Positions 1 through 6,405 of a DNA stretch of 17,154 nucleotides are shown in pieces. The notes below the pieces were generated by a model, which saw only the letters and a list, made by a program, of their open reading frames with translations, had not been told where the DNA came from and searched no databases. The stretch is from Candidatus Bathyarchaeota archaeon. Lineage in GTDB: Archaea; Thermoproteota; Bathyarchaeia; TCS64. How positions within the stretch are numbered: position 1 is the stretch's first letter; each line of letters opens with the position of its first letter. The DNA is taken from contig CALGBN010000001.1 in NCBI GenBank assembly GCA_937877765.1, forward strand, positions 1 to 17,154, given 5' to 3'. The translations under genes were made by a program, and so were the position numbers.

Positions 1-735
1 GTCACAGCTAGTAGCGGAAACCACGCTCAGGGATTAGGCTACGCAGCAAAACAGCTCGGTGTAAAAGCCAAGATAGTGGTTCCTGAGATGACGCCCAAGG
101 TGAAGATTGATGCCATCAGGAAATATGACGTGGATTTGATTGTCGAGGGTGATGAGTATATGGATAGTGAGCGGCTTGCAAGACGCATCGAGACAGAGGA
201 AGGCATGACATTCGTGTCAGCATATAATGACAGCGACCTCATCAAGGGACAGGGCACAGTCGCACTAGAGATGATAGAGGACCAACCCACACTAGACACC
301 ATACTAGTACCAGTTGGAGGCGGAGGACTCGCATCAGGCATATCAAGCGTCTACAAGCAAGCCACAGACGCAAAAGTCATCGGCGTCCAGAGCACAACCA
401 GCCCGGTCATGTACGAGTGCGTCAAAAAAGGCTACATCCACGACATACCACTGGAGGATACCTACGCGGAAGGACTGCACGGTGGGCTCGAAGAGGGTAG
501 CGTCAGCTTCCCCCTCTGTCGAGACAATGTTGATGAATGGATTATTCTCGAAGAATCTGATATCCTCGCAGCCATCAAATATATGCTATATGAAAACCAT
601 ATGCTAGTAGAAGGAGCAGGCGCAGTAGGAGTCGCAGCACTACTACGAGACCCAGAAAACTGGAGCGGAAAAAAGATAGGCATAGTAATCAGCGGCGGCA
701 ACCTCGGAATAAAGACATTAAAACTCGTGGTTTAA
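1..735 (+). CDS. ilvA: Threonine dehydratase (threonine ammonia-lyase), 5'-truncated
   Basis: This is a fold-type II PLP enzyme expected to deaminate L-threonine to 2-oxobutanoate and ammonia, feeding isoleucine synthesis or threonine catabolism. The reading frame is open from base 1, so the start lies outside the window; the GTG at 76 is internal. The first visible residues include SSGNHAQG, the substrate/PLP loop that normally follows the PLP-binding lysine, which is off the edge. Further on come the glycine loop VGGGGL (phosphate binding) and the C-terminal SGGN motif. The protein stops about eight residues after SGGN, so it has no ACT regulatory domain. That matches the short, catabolic or serine-racemase-like members rather than the isoleucine-feedback form. 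Serine/threonine dehydratase or serine racemase activity cannot be told apart here. It converges on the HTH gene 7 bases away. Third-position base use is patchy along the gene (see findings). Confidence 0.9.
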   Translation, partial: VTASSGNHAQGLGYAAKQLGVKAKIVVPEMTPKVKIDAIRKYDVDLIVEGDEYMDSERLARRIETEEGMTFVSAYNDSDLIKGQGTVALEMIEDQPTLDTILVPVGGGGLASGISSVYKQATDAKVIGVQSTTSPVMYECVKKGYIHDIPLEDTYAEGLHGGLEEGSVSFPLCRDNVDEWIILEESDILAAIKYMLYENHMLVEGAGAVGVAALLRDPENWSGKKIGIVISGGNLGIKTLKLVV

Positions 736-744
736 CCACTTTTT
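727..744 (+). terminator. Hairpin plus T run at the end of the threonine dehydratase gene
   Basis: Arms GTGGT (727-731) and ACCAC (735-739) enclose the loop TTA, followed by TTTTT (740-744). The TAA stop (733-735) lies within the hairpin. The stem is short. Archaea mainly terminate at U runs, so the T run may be the working part. Confidence 0.45.
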
Positions 745-1087
745 ATGGTATTATTGGGGGTTCTTTGATGGTCTCAGGTCCATAGAACGCGGTTTCTAGC
801 GCCGTTATGATTCTTTTTCCAATCTTAGTGAGTTCATAATAAGAGTAGGAGTTTTTATCAGAGCTATGATCGTAAAATCGGTCTACAATTAGGTTCTCGA
901 CTAGGTTGTTTAGATGATTGGAGAGAAGCGAGCTTTTGATGTGTGTTTCTTTCTCTATTTCAGAGAAAGACATTCTATTGTATTTTCGTAGCGCCTTAAT
1001 TATCTCTTGACGGTTAGAGTGGTCAAGCCCTTTTATTATGGATTGTAAATCTTCCTGAAATCCACCCGCCTCCTCCTTCATCGCCAT
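743..1087 (-). CDS. Winged-helix (ArsR/MarR-like) transcriptional regulator
   Basis: This small DNA-binding protein has 114 residues from the chosen ATG. A helical N-terminus (KGLDHSNRQEIIKALRK) leads into a helix-turn-helix (MSFSEIEKETHIKSSLLSNHLNNLVENLIV). A wing follows (DHSSDKNSYSYYELT), then a C-terminal helix that may dimerise. The layout is that of archaeal ArsR-type or PadR/MarR-like regulators. No metal- or ligand-binding cysteines are seen, so the signal is unknown. In-frame starts are TTG at 1099, ATG at 1087 and ATG at 1081. A TATA-like AT-rich element at 1111-1123 puts a transcript start near 1090, which favours ATG 1087 on an almost leaderless message and leaves the TTG upstream of it. 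The gene is divergent from the frameshifted gene at 1166 and could control it; this is inference from position only. Confidence 0.75.
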   Translation of the reverse strand: MAMKEEAGGFQEDLQSIIKGLDHSNRQEIIKALRKYNRMSFSEIEKETHIKSSLLSNHLNNLVENLIVDRFYDHSSDKNSYSYYELTKIGKRIITALETAFYGPETIKEPPIIP

Positions 1088-1110
1088 CAAGTTACTCAAT
1101 ATAGATTGAG

Positions 1111-1123
1111 TTATTTAAAATTA
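1111..1123 (-). promoter_or_regulatory. TATA-like box of the HTH regulator gene
   Basis: A/T-only stretch (TTTTAAATAA on the minus strand) centred about 27 bases upstream of ATG 1087. It lies in the 78-base divergent spacer shared with the gene at 1166, so both genes could be regulated from here. Confidence 0.4.
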
Positions 1124-1165
1124 TTTGACAAATAGTAATAAAGATTCAACCACTAAGAAAAAACC

Positions 1166-1659
1166 GTGTCCATTATTCATAAAAAACTCACAGATAAAAA
1201 GAGAGTGATCAATCTTTTGATACTTGGACCATATGGTAAATGCCAAAACAAGCTTCAAAGACTACGAGACTACCTTAAGTCACGTGGATATAAAAACACA
1301 AAACTCGTAATAGACTTCAAAGACAATAGACAAACTCGTGGGGACACCGACATTTATTTTCTTGGAAAAGTAAAGACTACATCAAGAATTGGGCGGATAT
1401 TCTCCTATTTATGTTCGACCATGAATGTAACAATGATAGCGTACTCGTAGAGCTATGTTACACAATAGAAAACATCAAAGAAAAACGCGATCAATTAGCC
1501 ATAATATCTTCAAGCGAACGCTATATAGGAACCCTTCTCAGAGGCATCATAAAGCTCAACCACATAAGGTTCAGAGAATTCAGCACAATAAAAGAACTAG
1601 AGAAAAAAAGCTACTCCGCGGTATTCAACATAACCCAAGAAATCGAAGCAAACAGATAG
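1166..1659 (+). pseudogene. Nucleoside deoxyribosyltransferase/TIR-like Rossmann protein, split by a -1 frameshift
   Basis: Two overlapping reading frames give consecutive parts of one protein. The first (GTG 1166, frame 2) reads VINLLILGPYGKC, then RLRDYLKSRGY and DTDIYFLGK, where it goes out of register. The other frame continues as SKDYIKNWADILLFMFDHECNNDSVLVELCYTI and runs to the TAG at 1659. The change of frame falls at the A4 run near 1366-1369; one added A would restore a single frame of about 164 codons. The layout is beta strand-glycine loop-helix, then a hydrophobic strand ADILLFMF, then a Glu in SVLVEL. It resembles the nucleoside 2-deoxyribosyltransferase/TIR-like fold, in which such a Glu is catalytic. 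The family call is inference and a named product is not justified. The cause may be a true one-base deletion, an assembly error in a homopolymer, or single-tRNA slippage on A-AAA. The gene is divergent from the HTH regulator. Confidence 0.6.
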
Positions 1660-1906
1660 CGCTTCAACTTATAGAAACACAAAGGGAGAGGGGGGATCCA
1701 GTACCCCAACCCGAAAACAGCTTCTATCAATGAAACCAGCCCCAGAACAACCCATTTCCGATCCAATTCAGTACAAAAACGTACATGACCAAATAAGAAA
1801 CAATAGCACAAACTCACACATATTCCCACCAAGAAAATTTTTTTCCCAAAGTACCCACCAGTAGACACCGCAAAGCGTAATAACCGCCCAACCATCCAGA
1901 ATAAAC
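1660..1906 (+). other. Non-coding A/C-rich spacer (247 bases)
   Basis: No convincing gene, tRNA or hairpin is seen between the frameshifted gene and the small zinc-finger gene. The plus strand is rich in A and C. It includes a G run (GGGAGAGGGGGG near 1684-1695) and a T run near 1839-1845. A 183-codon minus-strand frame crossing this stretch has a composition typical of the antisense of A/C-rich DNA and is not called. Confidence 0.5.
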
Positions 1907-2077
1907 ATGCCCATCTGTGAAATATGCGGAATGGAAGTCGAATCAACAGAAACATGCAAAGAATGCGAAAGCAAGTTCTGCGAAGAATGCGGAGACAACA
2001 AACAAAAACTATGCTACGATTGTCTAGGATGGACAGATGGCATCGAGGAAGACTGGATCGAAGAAGACCTAAACTAA
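1907..2077 (+). CDS. 56-residue eight-cysteine zinc-finger protein
   Basis: This small frame (ATG 1907, TAA 2077) encodes an acidic protein with four CxxC pairs: C4-x2-C7-x9-C17-x2-C20-x4-C25-x2-C28-x7-C36-x2-C39. It ends in an acidic tail (GIEEDWIEEDLN). Eight regularly spaced cysteines in 56 residues are very unlikely in a chance frame and imply two zinc sites. The spacing, especially CxxC-x4-CxxC in the middle and a final CxxC, resembles cross-brace fingers of the FYVE/RING/B-box kind, with the last loop shortened. The basic phosphoinositide-binding motif of true FYVE domains is absent. It probably acts as a protein- or nucleic-acid-binding adaptor; the function is unknown. No Shine-Dalgarno sequence is evident. 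It ends 46 bases before the giant permease gene, which seems to have its own TATA element. Confidence 0.72.
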   Translation: MPICEICGMEVESTETCKECESKFCEECGDNKQKLCYDCLGWTDGIEEDWIEEDLN

Positions 2078-2087
2078 CCCAACCATC

Positions 2088-2098
2088 GAATTTATGTA
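2088..2098 (+). promoter_or_regulatory. TATA-like box of the first giant permease gene
   Basis: The A/T-rich GAATTTATGTA lies 26-36 bases before ATG 2124. No strong Shine-Dalgarno sequence precedes the ATG, so the transcript would have a very short leader or none. Confidence 0.4.
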
Positions 2099-2123
2099 AA
2101 ACTTCAACAGGTATCCATAAACA

Positions 2124-5075
2124 ATGCATAACCGTGAAGGACAAAACAAAACACCAAAACATCTATCCCTTGTCCTCATCACACTCATCATAGCCACACA
2201 GCTTATCCCGCACGCACACGCAGCAAGAACCACCCTCACAGGCACAATAACCGACACACAAGGCAACCCCATACAGAACGCGGAAATCACGGTGCTCACA
2301 AGACGCTACATAAGACACTGGTCAAGAAGCTGGAACAGCTACACCTCAACCACCACAAACACCAACGGCGAATACAGCCTAAACCTAGAAACTGACAGCA
2401 ACTACCTCATTCTAGTAAGCCACACCCAAAACGATGAATACGATTACGTGCCATATGGATGGTTCATTAGCCCAACAGATGAAGCATACACAGAAAACAT
2501 CACCCTCTGGACCACCAGCATCATCAAATTCGACGGCTTAGCATACTTCATAGAAACCACCGCCATACCAGACACCACATTCAAGGTACTGGAACCCAAC
2601 AGCACCGAGATAATCCGCTACGGCGACATGGGACTCAGCTACGGCACCACAAGCAGCACCATAACCCTACAACTAGGAATACCAAGCAACAAGGTCTACG
2701 TGCCAAGCAACCAAAACTTCAAAATCCAGTTACAAAGCTACGCCTCATCCCGAGGAGAAACAGTACACAGGGAAATCACCATCCAAGACTATATTGAAGA
2801 AACACTGGAACCCGGTGAGACAGTAACCATAGACCTACGAAGCCTAATCTTGCCCGAAAGCATTGAAACCATTCAAACCCAGACCGCGGAGGTAGACTCC
2901 ATTATCGTAGAGAAAGAGGAGCAAGGATTCTTCTTAGCCGTTGAACGACACCAGTTAGGCGATGTCCAGCAAACAATTGATACAGCTACATCGCTACTGA
3001 GTCAGGGTAACTTTGAGGAGGCGTTCACAAAGTCCCGGGAAGCCTTTGTACTCCTAAGTGACTTGGAGAACGGATTAAACAACTTATTATCCGATGCATC
3101 AAGATCAGTCTACATTCTCCTTGGATTCATATGCGCCACATCAATAGTAGTAGCCTCACTACTCTACGAGAACAGCCTACACAAGGCACTGTTCTCTACT
3201 GGGTTCTACACGTTGCTACTGATAATATTCTATTATCTTCACCCCGGCGCACAGATAACCGACAAAATAGAACTAGTCAAGATATCAGTCATATCCCTCT
3301 TAGTGGTCAACACAGCGGCATGGATTCTCCCTAAACTCATGAATAGAGGCTCGACAGGCAGAGACATCAGCCTCACAAACATGATGGTACCAATATTTAG
3401 TATAGCGAAACGAAGCCTAAGACGCAGAAGACTAAGATTCTTACTCACCCTCACAAGCGTTCTGCTTTTGGTCGCTAGTTTCATCAGCTTAACTAGCTTT
3501 ACATCAGGCTATGGTCTCAGCTTCACAAAAACAGGTAACACAATCCAGAAAGAAGGCATAATGATCAGAACACCCGATCCACCACCATCAAGAGCCTTGG
3601 CTCCCTTCAGTGGAGGAACTGGTGCAGCAGGACCACTACCACTGGACGAGTCAATACTGGAATGGTATAGGATCATTGAAGAGGTAATGGATATTGTGCC
3701 AAGATACGAGAACTATGCCCAGCGCCAGTACAGGGAATTATACAAACCCGTCGCGTACATCGAGCGTACGCAGATATTCGGAATGGTAGGCATCGATCCA
3801 TTTTATGAGGCGGAGGTAAACCAGCTTGACACTGCGATAATCGAAGGAAGATACCTTGGGGATGCCCCGGGAGAGGTGTTGATCTCCGCGAAACTAGCCG
3901 AGGCTCTCCAGAAGACAATCGGAGACCATTTGACCATCACGTCACAGGAGAAAACCCATGAATTAACAATCGTCGGCATACTCGATGACAAGACACTTGA
4001 AGACCTCACAGACATAGATGGCTACAGCATAATGCCCCAGAAGATCATCGAACTTGAACGAATAGAGGCAGATGGACCAGACTTTGTAACCGAAGGACTA
4101 GCCCCATGTACAGCAGAGGAAACCCTCTGGGTAAACCTTGAGACCGGTAAAAACTTGAGCGCCTTATGGCTCCTACGAGTTAATCTGGTTCTCAAAGATG
4201 AAGTGGACATACTGGAATTCGCCCAGTCAACAGCACTAAACAGGGGTTTCAGAGCTTGGGCGTCAACTCATACTGGTATCTATCTCGCTGAGCTTACAGA
4301 CTATTTTGAGGGAAAGGGACTTCCTATTGTTATTCCCTGGGTGATCGTAACATTGAACGTGGTGGTCACCATGATGAACGCTTACTATGAAAGACGCCAC
4401 GAGGTCATGATCTACAGCAGTATCGGCATGAACCCAAGACACATTTCAAGCATATTCCTCGCGGAAGCAGCTGTTATCGGTATAGTCGGAGGATGTCTCG
4501 GGTATCTTGTTGGACTCGGAGCATACAAGATAATCTACATATTAACCCCAGCTTTACAGGTTAAGCAGAAGGTCTCGGCTTTCTGGAGCCTCGCGGCAAT
4601 CGGTATCAGCTTGATGGCGGTTCTAGTAGGTGGGTTATCTGCGCTCAAGAACAGCACATCTATAACTCCAAGTCTACGCCGAAGATGGATGATTGACGAG
4701 GAACAGAAATCATCGGACGAGACAAGAATAGTTATGCCTATTCAGGTTTACGAGGAGGAGATAGACGATTATATCCGCTTCCTCTGGAGTAAACTTGAGG
4801 CAGCGAAAAAATCAAGAACCATGGCTGTGCGTATCCCCCAGATGAAACAGTTCGATGAGAAGAGCTGGGAGTATACTTTCATCTATAGCTCAGCTAATCC
4901 CCAGATTTCACCGCTATACACAAGGAACAGATTAAAAGTGGAGAAACTAGAGGGTAAAACCTATACTACAATCCTTTATACCCGTGGTGACGCGGATAGC
5001 GTTAAACAGGCGGGTTCATTCCTGCGTCAGATTGGACTAGATTGGAGTCTTGAACGTGAGGGAGATGATCACTAG
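2124..5075 (+). CDS. Giant FtsX/MacB-type ABC permease with an N-terminal carboxypeptidase-regulatory-like domain
   Basis: This 983-residue membrane protein is probably the main transmembrane subunit of an ABC exporter. In order: signal peptide (about 14-34, hydrophobic core then AHA); a beta-sandwich resembling the carboxypeptidase-D regulatory-like fold (about 36-130, with G-x-I-T-D-x-x-G-N-P-I-x-x-A); more extracellular beta structure to about 245; a helical, possibly coiled-coil stretch (260-325). Three membrane helices follow (about 328-348, 357-373, 384-403), then a basic cytosolic patch (SLRRRRLRFLL, 431-441). The FtsX core has a helix at 439-461, a large MacB-PCD-like outer domain (about 465-730), and three helices (about 735-752, 790-812, 828-850). 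A cytosolic tail of about 125 residues ends it. A usual MacB membrane unit has four helices, so the outer domain, first three helices and tail are additions. It is paralogous along its length to the permease at 6402-9191 and heads a unit with a second permease and an ATPase. Substrate unknown. Confidence 0.85.
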   Translation: MHNREGQNKTPKHLSLVLITLIIATQLIPHAHAARTTLTGTITDTQGNPIQNAEITVLTRRYIRHWSRSWNSYTSTTTNTNGEYSLNLETDSNYLILVSHTQNDEYDYVPYGWFISPTDEAYTENITLWTTSIIKFDGLAYFIETTAIPDTTFKVLEPNSTEIIRYGDMGLSYGTTSSTITLQLGIPSNKVYVPSNQNFKIQLQSYASSRGETVHREITIQDYIEETLEPGETVTIDLRSLILPESIETIQTQTAEVDSIIVEKEEQGFFLAVERHQLGDVQQTIDTATSLLSQGNFEEAFTKSREAFVLLSDLENGLNNLLSDASRSVYILLGFICATSIVVASLLYENSLHKALFSTGFYTLLLIIFYYLHPGAQITDKIELVKISVISLLVVNTAAWILPKLMNRGSTGRDISLTNMMVPIFSIAKRSLRRRRLRFLLTLTSVLLLVASFISLTSFTSGYGLSFTKTGNTIQKEGIMIRTPDPPPSRALAPFSGGTGAAGPLPLDESILEWYRIIEEVMDIVPRYENYAQRQYRELYKPVAYIERTQIFGMVGIDPFYEAEVNQLDTAIIEGRYLGDAPGEVLISAKLAEALQKTIGDHLTITSQEKTHELTIVGILDDKTLEDLTDIDGYSIMPQKIIELERIEADGPDFVTEGLAPCTAEETLWVNLETGKNLSALWLLRVNLVLKDEVDILEFAQSTALNRGFRAWASTHTGIYLAELTDYFEGKGLPIVIPWVIVTLNVVVTMMNAYYERRHEVMIYSSIGMNPRHISSIFLAEAAVIGIVGGCLGYLVGLGAYKIIYILTPALQVKQKVSAFWSLAAIGISLMAVLVGGLSALKNSTSITPSLRRRWMIDEEQKSSDETRIVMPIQVYEEEIDDYIRFLWSKLEAAKKSRTMAVRIPQMKQFDEKSWEYTFIYSSANPQISPLYTRNRLKVEKLEGKTYTTILYTRGDADSVKQAGSFLRQIGLDWSLEREGDDH

Positions 5076-5135
5076 TATGGTAATGTCTTTATGCAATGTG
5101 AATGGACTTGATGTGATATGAGGGGGGAAAAACGA

Positions 5136-5723
5136 ATGGTGTACTTCACCATCAGCGATGCGGTTAGGCTGGGGATAGATTACATCAAGCGACGGTTCCA
5201 GCGAACAGCCATCAACGTAGCCAGCATCGGACTAGCAAACAGCTTCCTCACAAGCCTCATAATGACAGACCTATTCTACGCGACATTCAACGAGTACCAG
5301 GGAAGCAGCATCGGAGTAGACGCCTACCAGTACTGGCTCGTGGCTGTAGCCCTCATAGTATCGGTGGTAGGCATCACCAACGCCATGCTTATCTCGGTCT
5401 ATGAACGGTACCGGGAGATCGGTACAATGAAGTGCATCGGCGCACTTGACCAGCACATTTTGATGCTTTTCCTCGTTGAAGCCATAATACAGGGAGCCGC
5501 GGGAGGAATCATCGGGTACTTCCTCGGAGTAGTGGCAGCAGTCCTATCCTCTGGGTTCACAACGGGCTTCAATATTATTTTCATGGTGCCAATAATAGAG
5601 TTACTAGGTTATCTTGTGGGCACCACCATACTTAGCATATTACTGAGTATAATCGCATCTATGTATCCCGCGTGGAGAGCGAGCAAACTACCGCCAGTGG
5701 AGGCGTTAAGCTATGAGTTATGA
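5136..5723 (+). CDS. Half-size FtsX-like ABC permease without the large outer domain
   Basis: This 195-residue membrane protein resembles the C-terminal FtsX core of MacB/LolC permeases. An N-terminal amphipathic region (DAVRLGIDYIKRRFQRTAINVASIGLANSF) leads to a short extracellular loop. Three strong hydrophobic helices follow, with the FtsX motif YERYREIGTMKCIGA between the first and second, where the ATPase coupling helix normally lies. The tail PAWRASKLPPVEALSYEL is the classic family end. The roughly 200-residue outer domain that normally separates the first two helices is missing and only about 20 residues remain. An ATG at 5118 is in frame, but the G run at 5122-5127 forms a Shine-Dalgarno-like site for ATG 5136, so that start is preferred. 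The gene lies between the giant permease (60 bases upstream) and the ATPase, which it overlaps by 11 bases. It may pair with a giant permease as the second membrane half. Confidence 0.82.
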   Translation: MVYFTISDAVRLGIDYIKRRFQRTAINVASIGLANSFLTSLIMTDLFYATFNEYQGSSIGVDAYQYWLVAVALIVSVVGITNAMLISVYERYREIGTMKCIGALDQHILMLFLVEAIIQGAAGGIIGYFLGVVAAVLSSGFTTGFNIIFMVPIIELLGYLVGTTILSILLSIIASMYPAWRASKLPPVEALSYEL

Positions 5724-6405
5724 TACTGTAATCGAGTTACGAAATCTTGTAAGACATTACACCATGGGAGACGAGACAGTCAAGGCTCTTGATGGTGTAG
5801 ACTTAGACATTGGACGCGGAGAATACGTCAGCATCGTCGGTCCAAGCGGAAGCGGAAAAACCACCCTATTCAACCTGATAGGTGGACTCGATAAACCCAC
5901 ACAGGGAAACGTCTTCATCGACGGAGTAGACATCAGTCAACTAGACGCGTATGAGCTTGCATGGCTACGATGCCGTAAGATTGGTTACATCTTCCAGAGC
6001 TTCAACCTAATACAGGTACTAACAGCTCTAGAAAACGTGGCGCTACCAACAGTATTCGCGGGTACACCCCATGAGGAAGGACTCAAGAAAGCCGAGAAAC
6101 TCCTCACATCAGTGGGTCTCGGTAAACGAATCCACCACAGACCCGGAGAACTATCCGCGGGGCAACAGCAACGCGTGGCTATTGCTCGTGCACTTGCAAA
6201 CGACCCAGCTATCATCCTAGCCGACGAGCCGACAGGTAACCTTGACCTCCAGACAGGGCAAGAGATCATTGATCTACTTCACGGCTTGAACAAGGCACAA
6301 GGATTAACCCTTGTAGCTGCCACCCACGACTTGAAGATGATCAAGGCGAGTGATAGAAACGTCTGGATGAGAGACGGTAAAGTCGAGAGAATCGAGCGCG
6401 GCTAA
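5713..6405 (+). CDS. ABC transporter ATP-binding protein (LolD/MacB type)
   Basis: This 230-residue ATPase should power the adjoining FtsX-type permeases from the cytosolic face. Every key motif is present: Walker A GPSGSGKT (43-50), Q-loop glutamine 95 in YIFQSFNL, signature LSAGQQQR (147-154, with alanine for the usual glycine), Walker B IILADEP (167-173) with catalytic Glu172, D-loop NLD (176-178) and switch His205. The motif context is typical of the LolD/MacB/FtsE subfamily, whose members drive lipoprotein, toxin or peptide export or act as mechanotransmitters. Its ATG lies inside the end of the half-size permease gene and is preceded by GGAGG (5699-5703), so the two are translationally coupled. 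Its stop codon overlaps that of the convergent second giant permease by 4 bases. It is the only ATPase here and could serve both giant permeases. Confidence 0.93.
   Translation: MSYDTVIELRNLVRHYTMGDETVKALDGVDLDIGRGEYVSIVGPSGSGKTTLFNLIGGLDKPTQGNVFIDGVDISQLDAYELAWLRCRKIGYIFQSFNLIQVLTALENVALPTVFAGTPHEEGLKKAEKLLTSVGLGKRIHHRPGELSAGQQQRVAIARALANDPAIILADEPTGNLDLQTGQEIIDLLHGLNKAQGLTLVAATHDLKMIKASDRNVWMRDGKVERIERG

Noticed and set aside
1366..1372. Classic X-XXY-YYZ programmed -1 slippery site at the frameshift
   Set aside because: The sequence around the A4 run does not fit the heptamer; only single-tRNA slippage on A-AAA is possible. A deletion or sequencing error is simpler.
1611..2162. 183-codon minus-strand frame between the frameshifted gene and the giant permease
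   Set aside because: Its product is rich in Cys, Phe, Trp and Leu in no recognisable pattern, as expected from the antisense of A/C-rich DNA. It is antisense to the eight-cysteine zinc-finger gene.
5118..5135. Upstream ATG of the half-size permease
   Set aside because: The G run that would serve as Shine-Dalgarno for ATG 5136 lies inside this extension, and ATG 5118 has no ribosome-binding site of its own.
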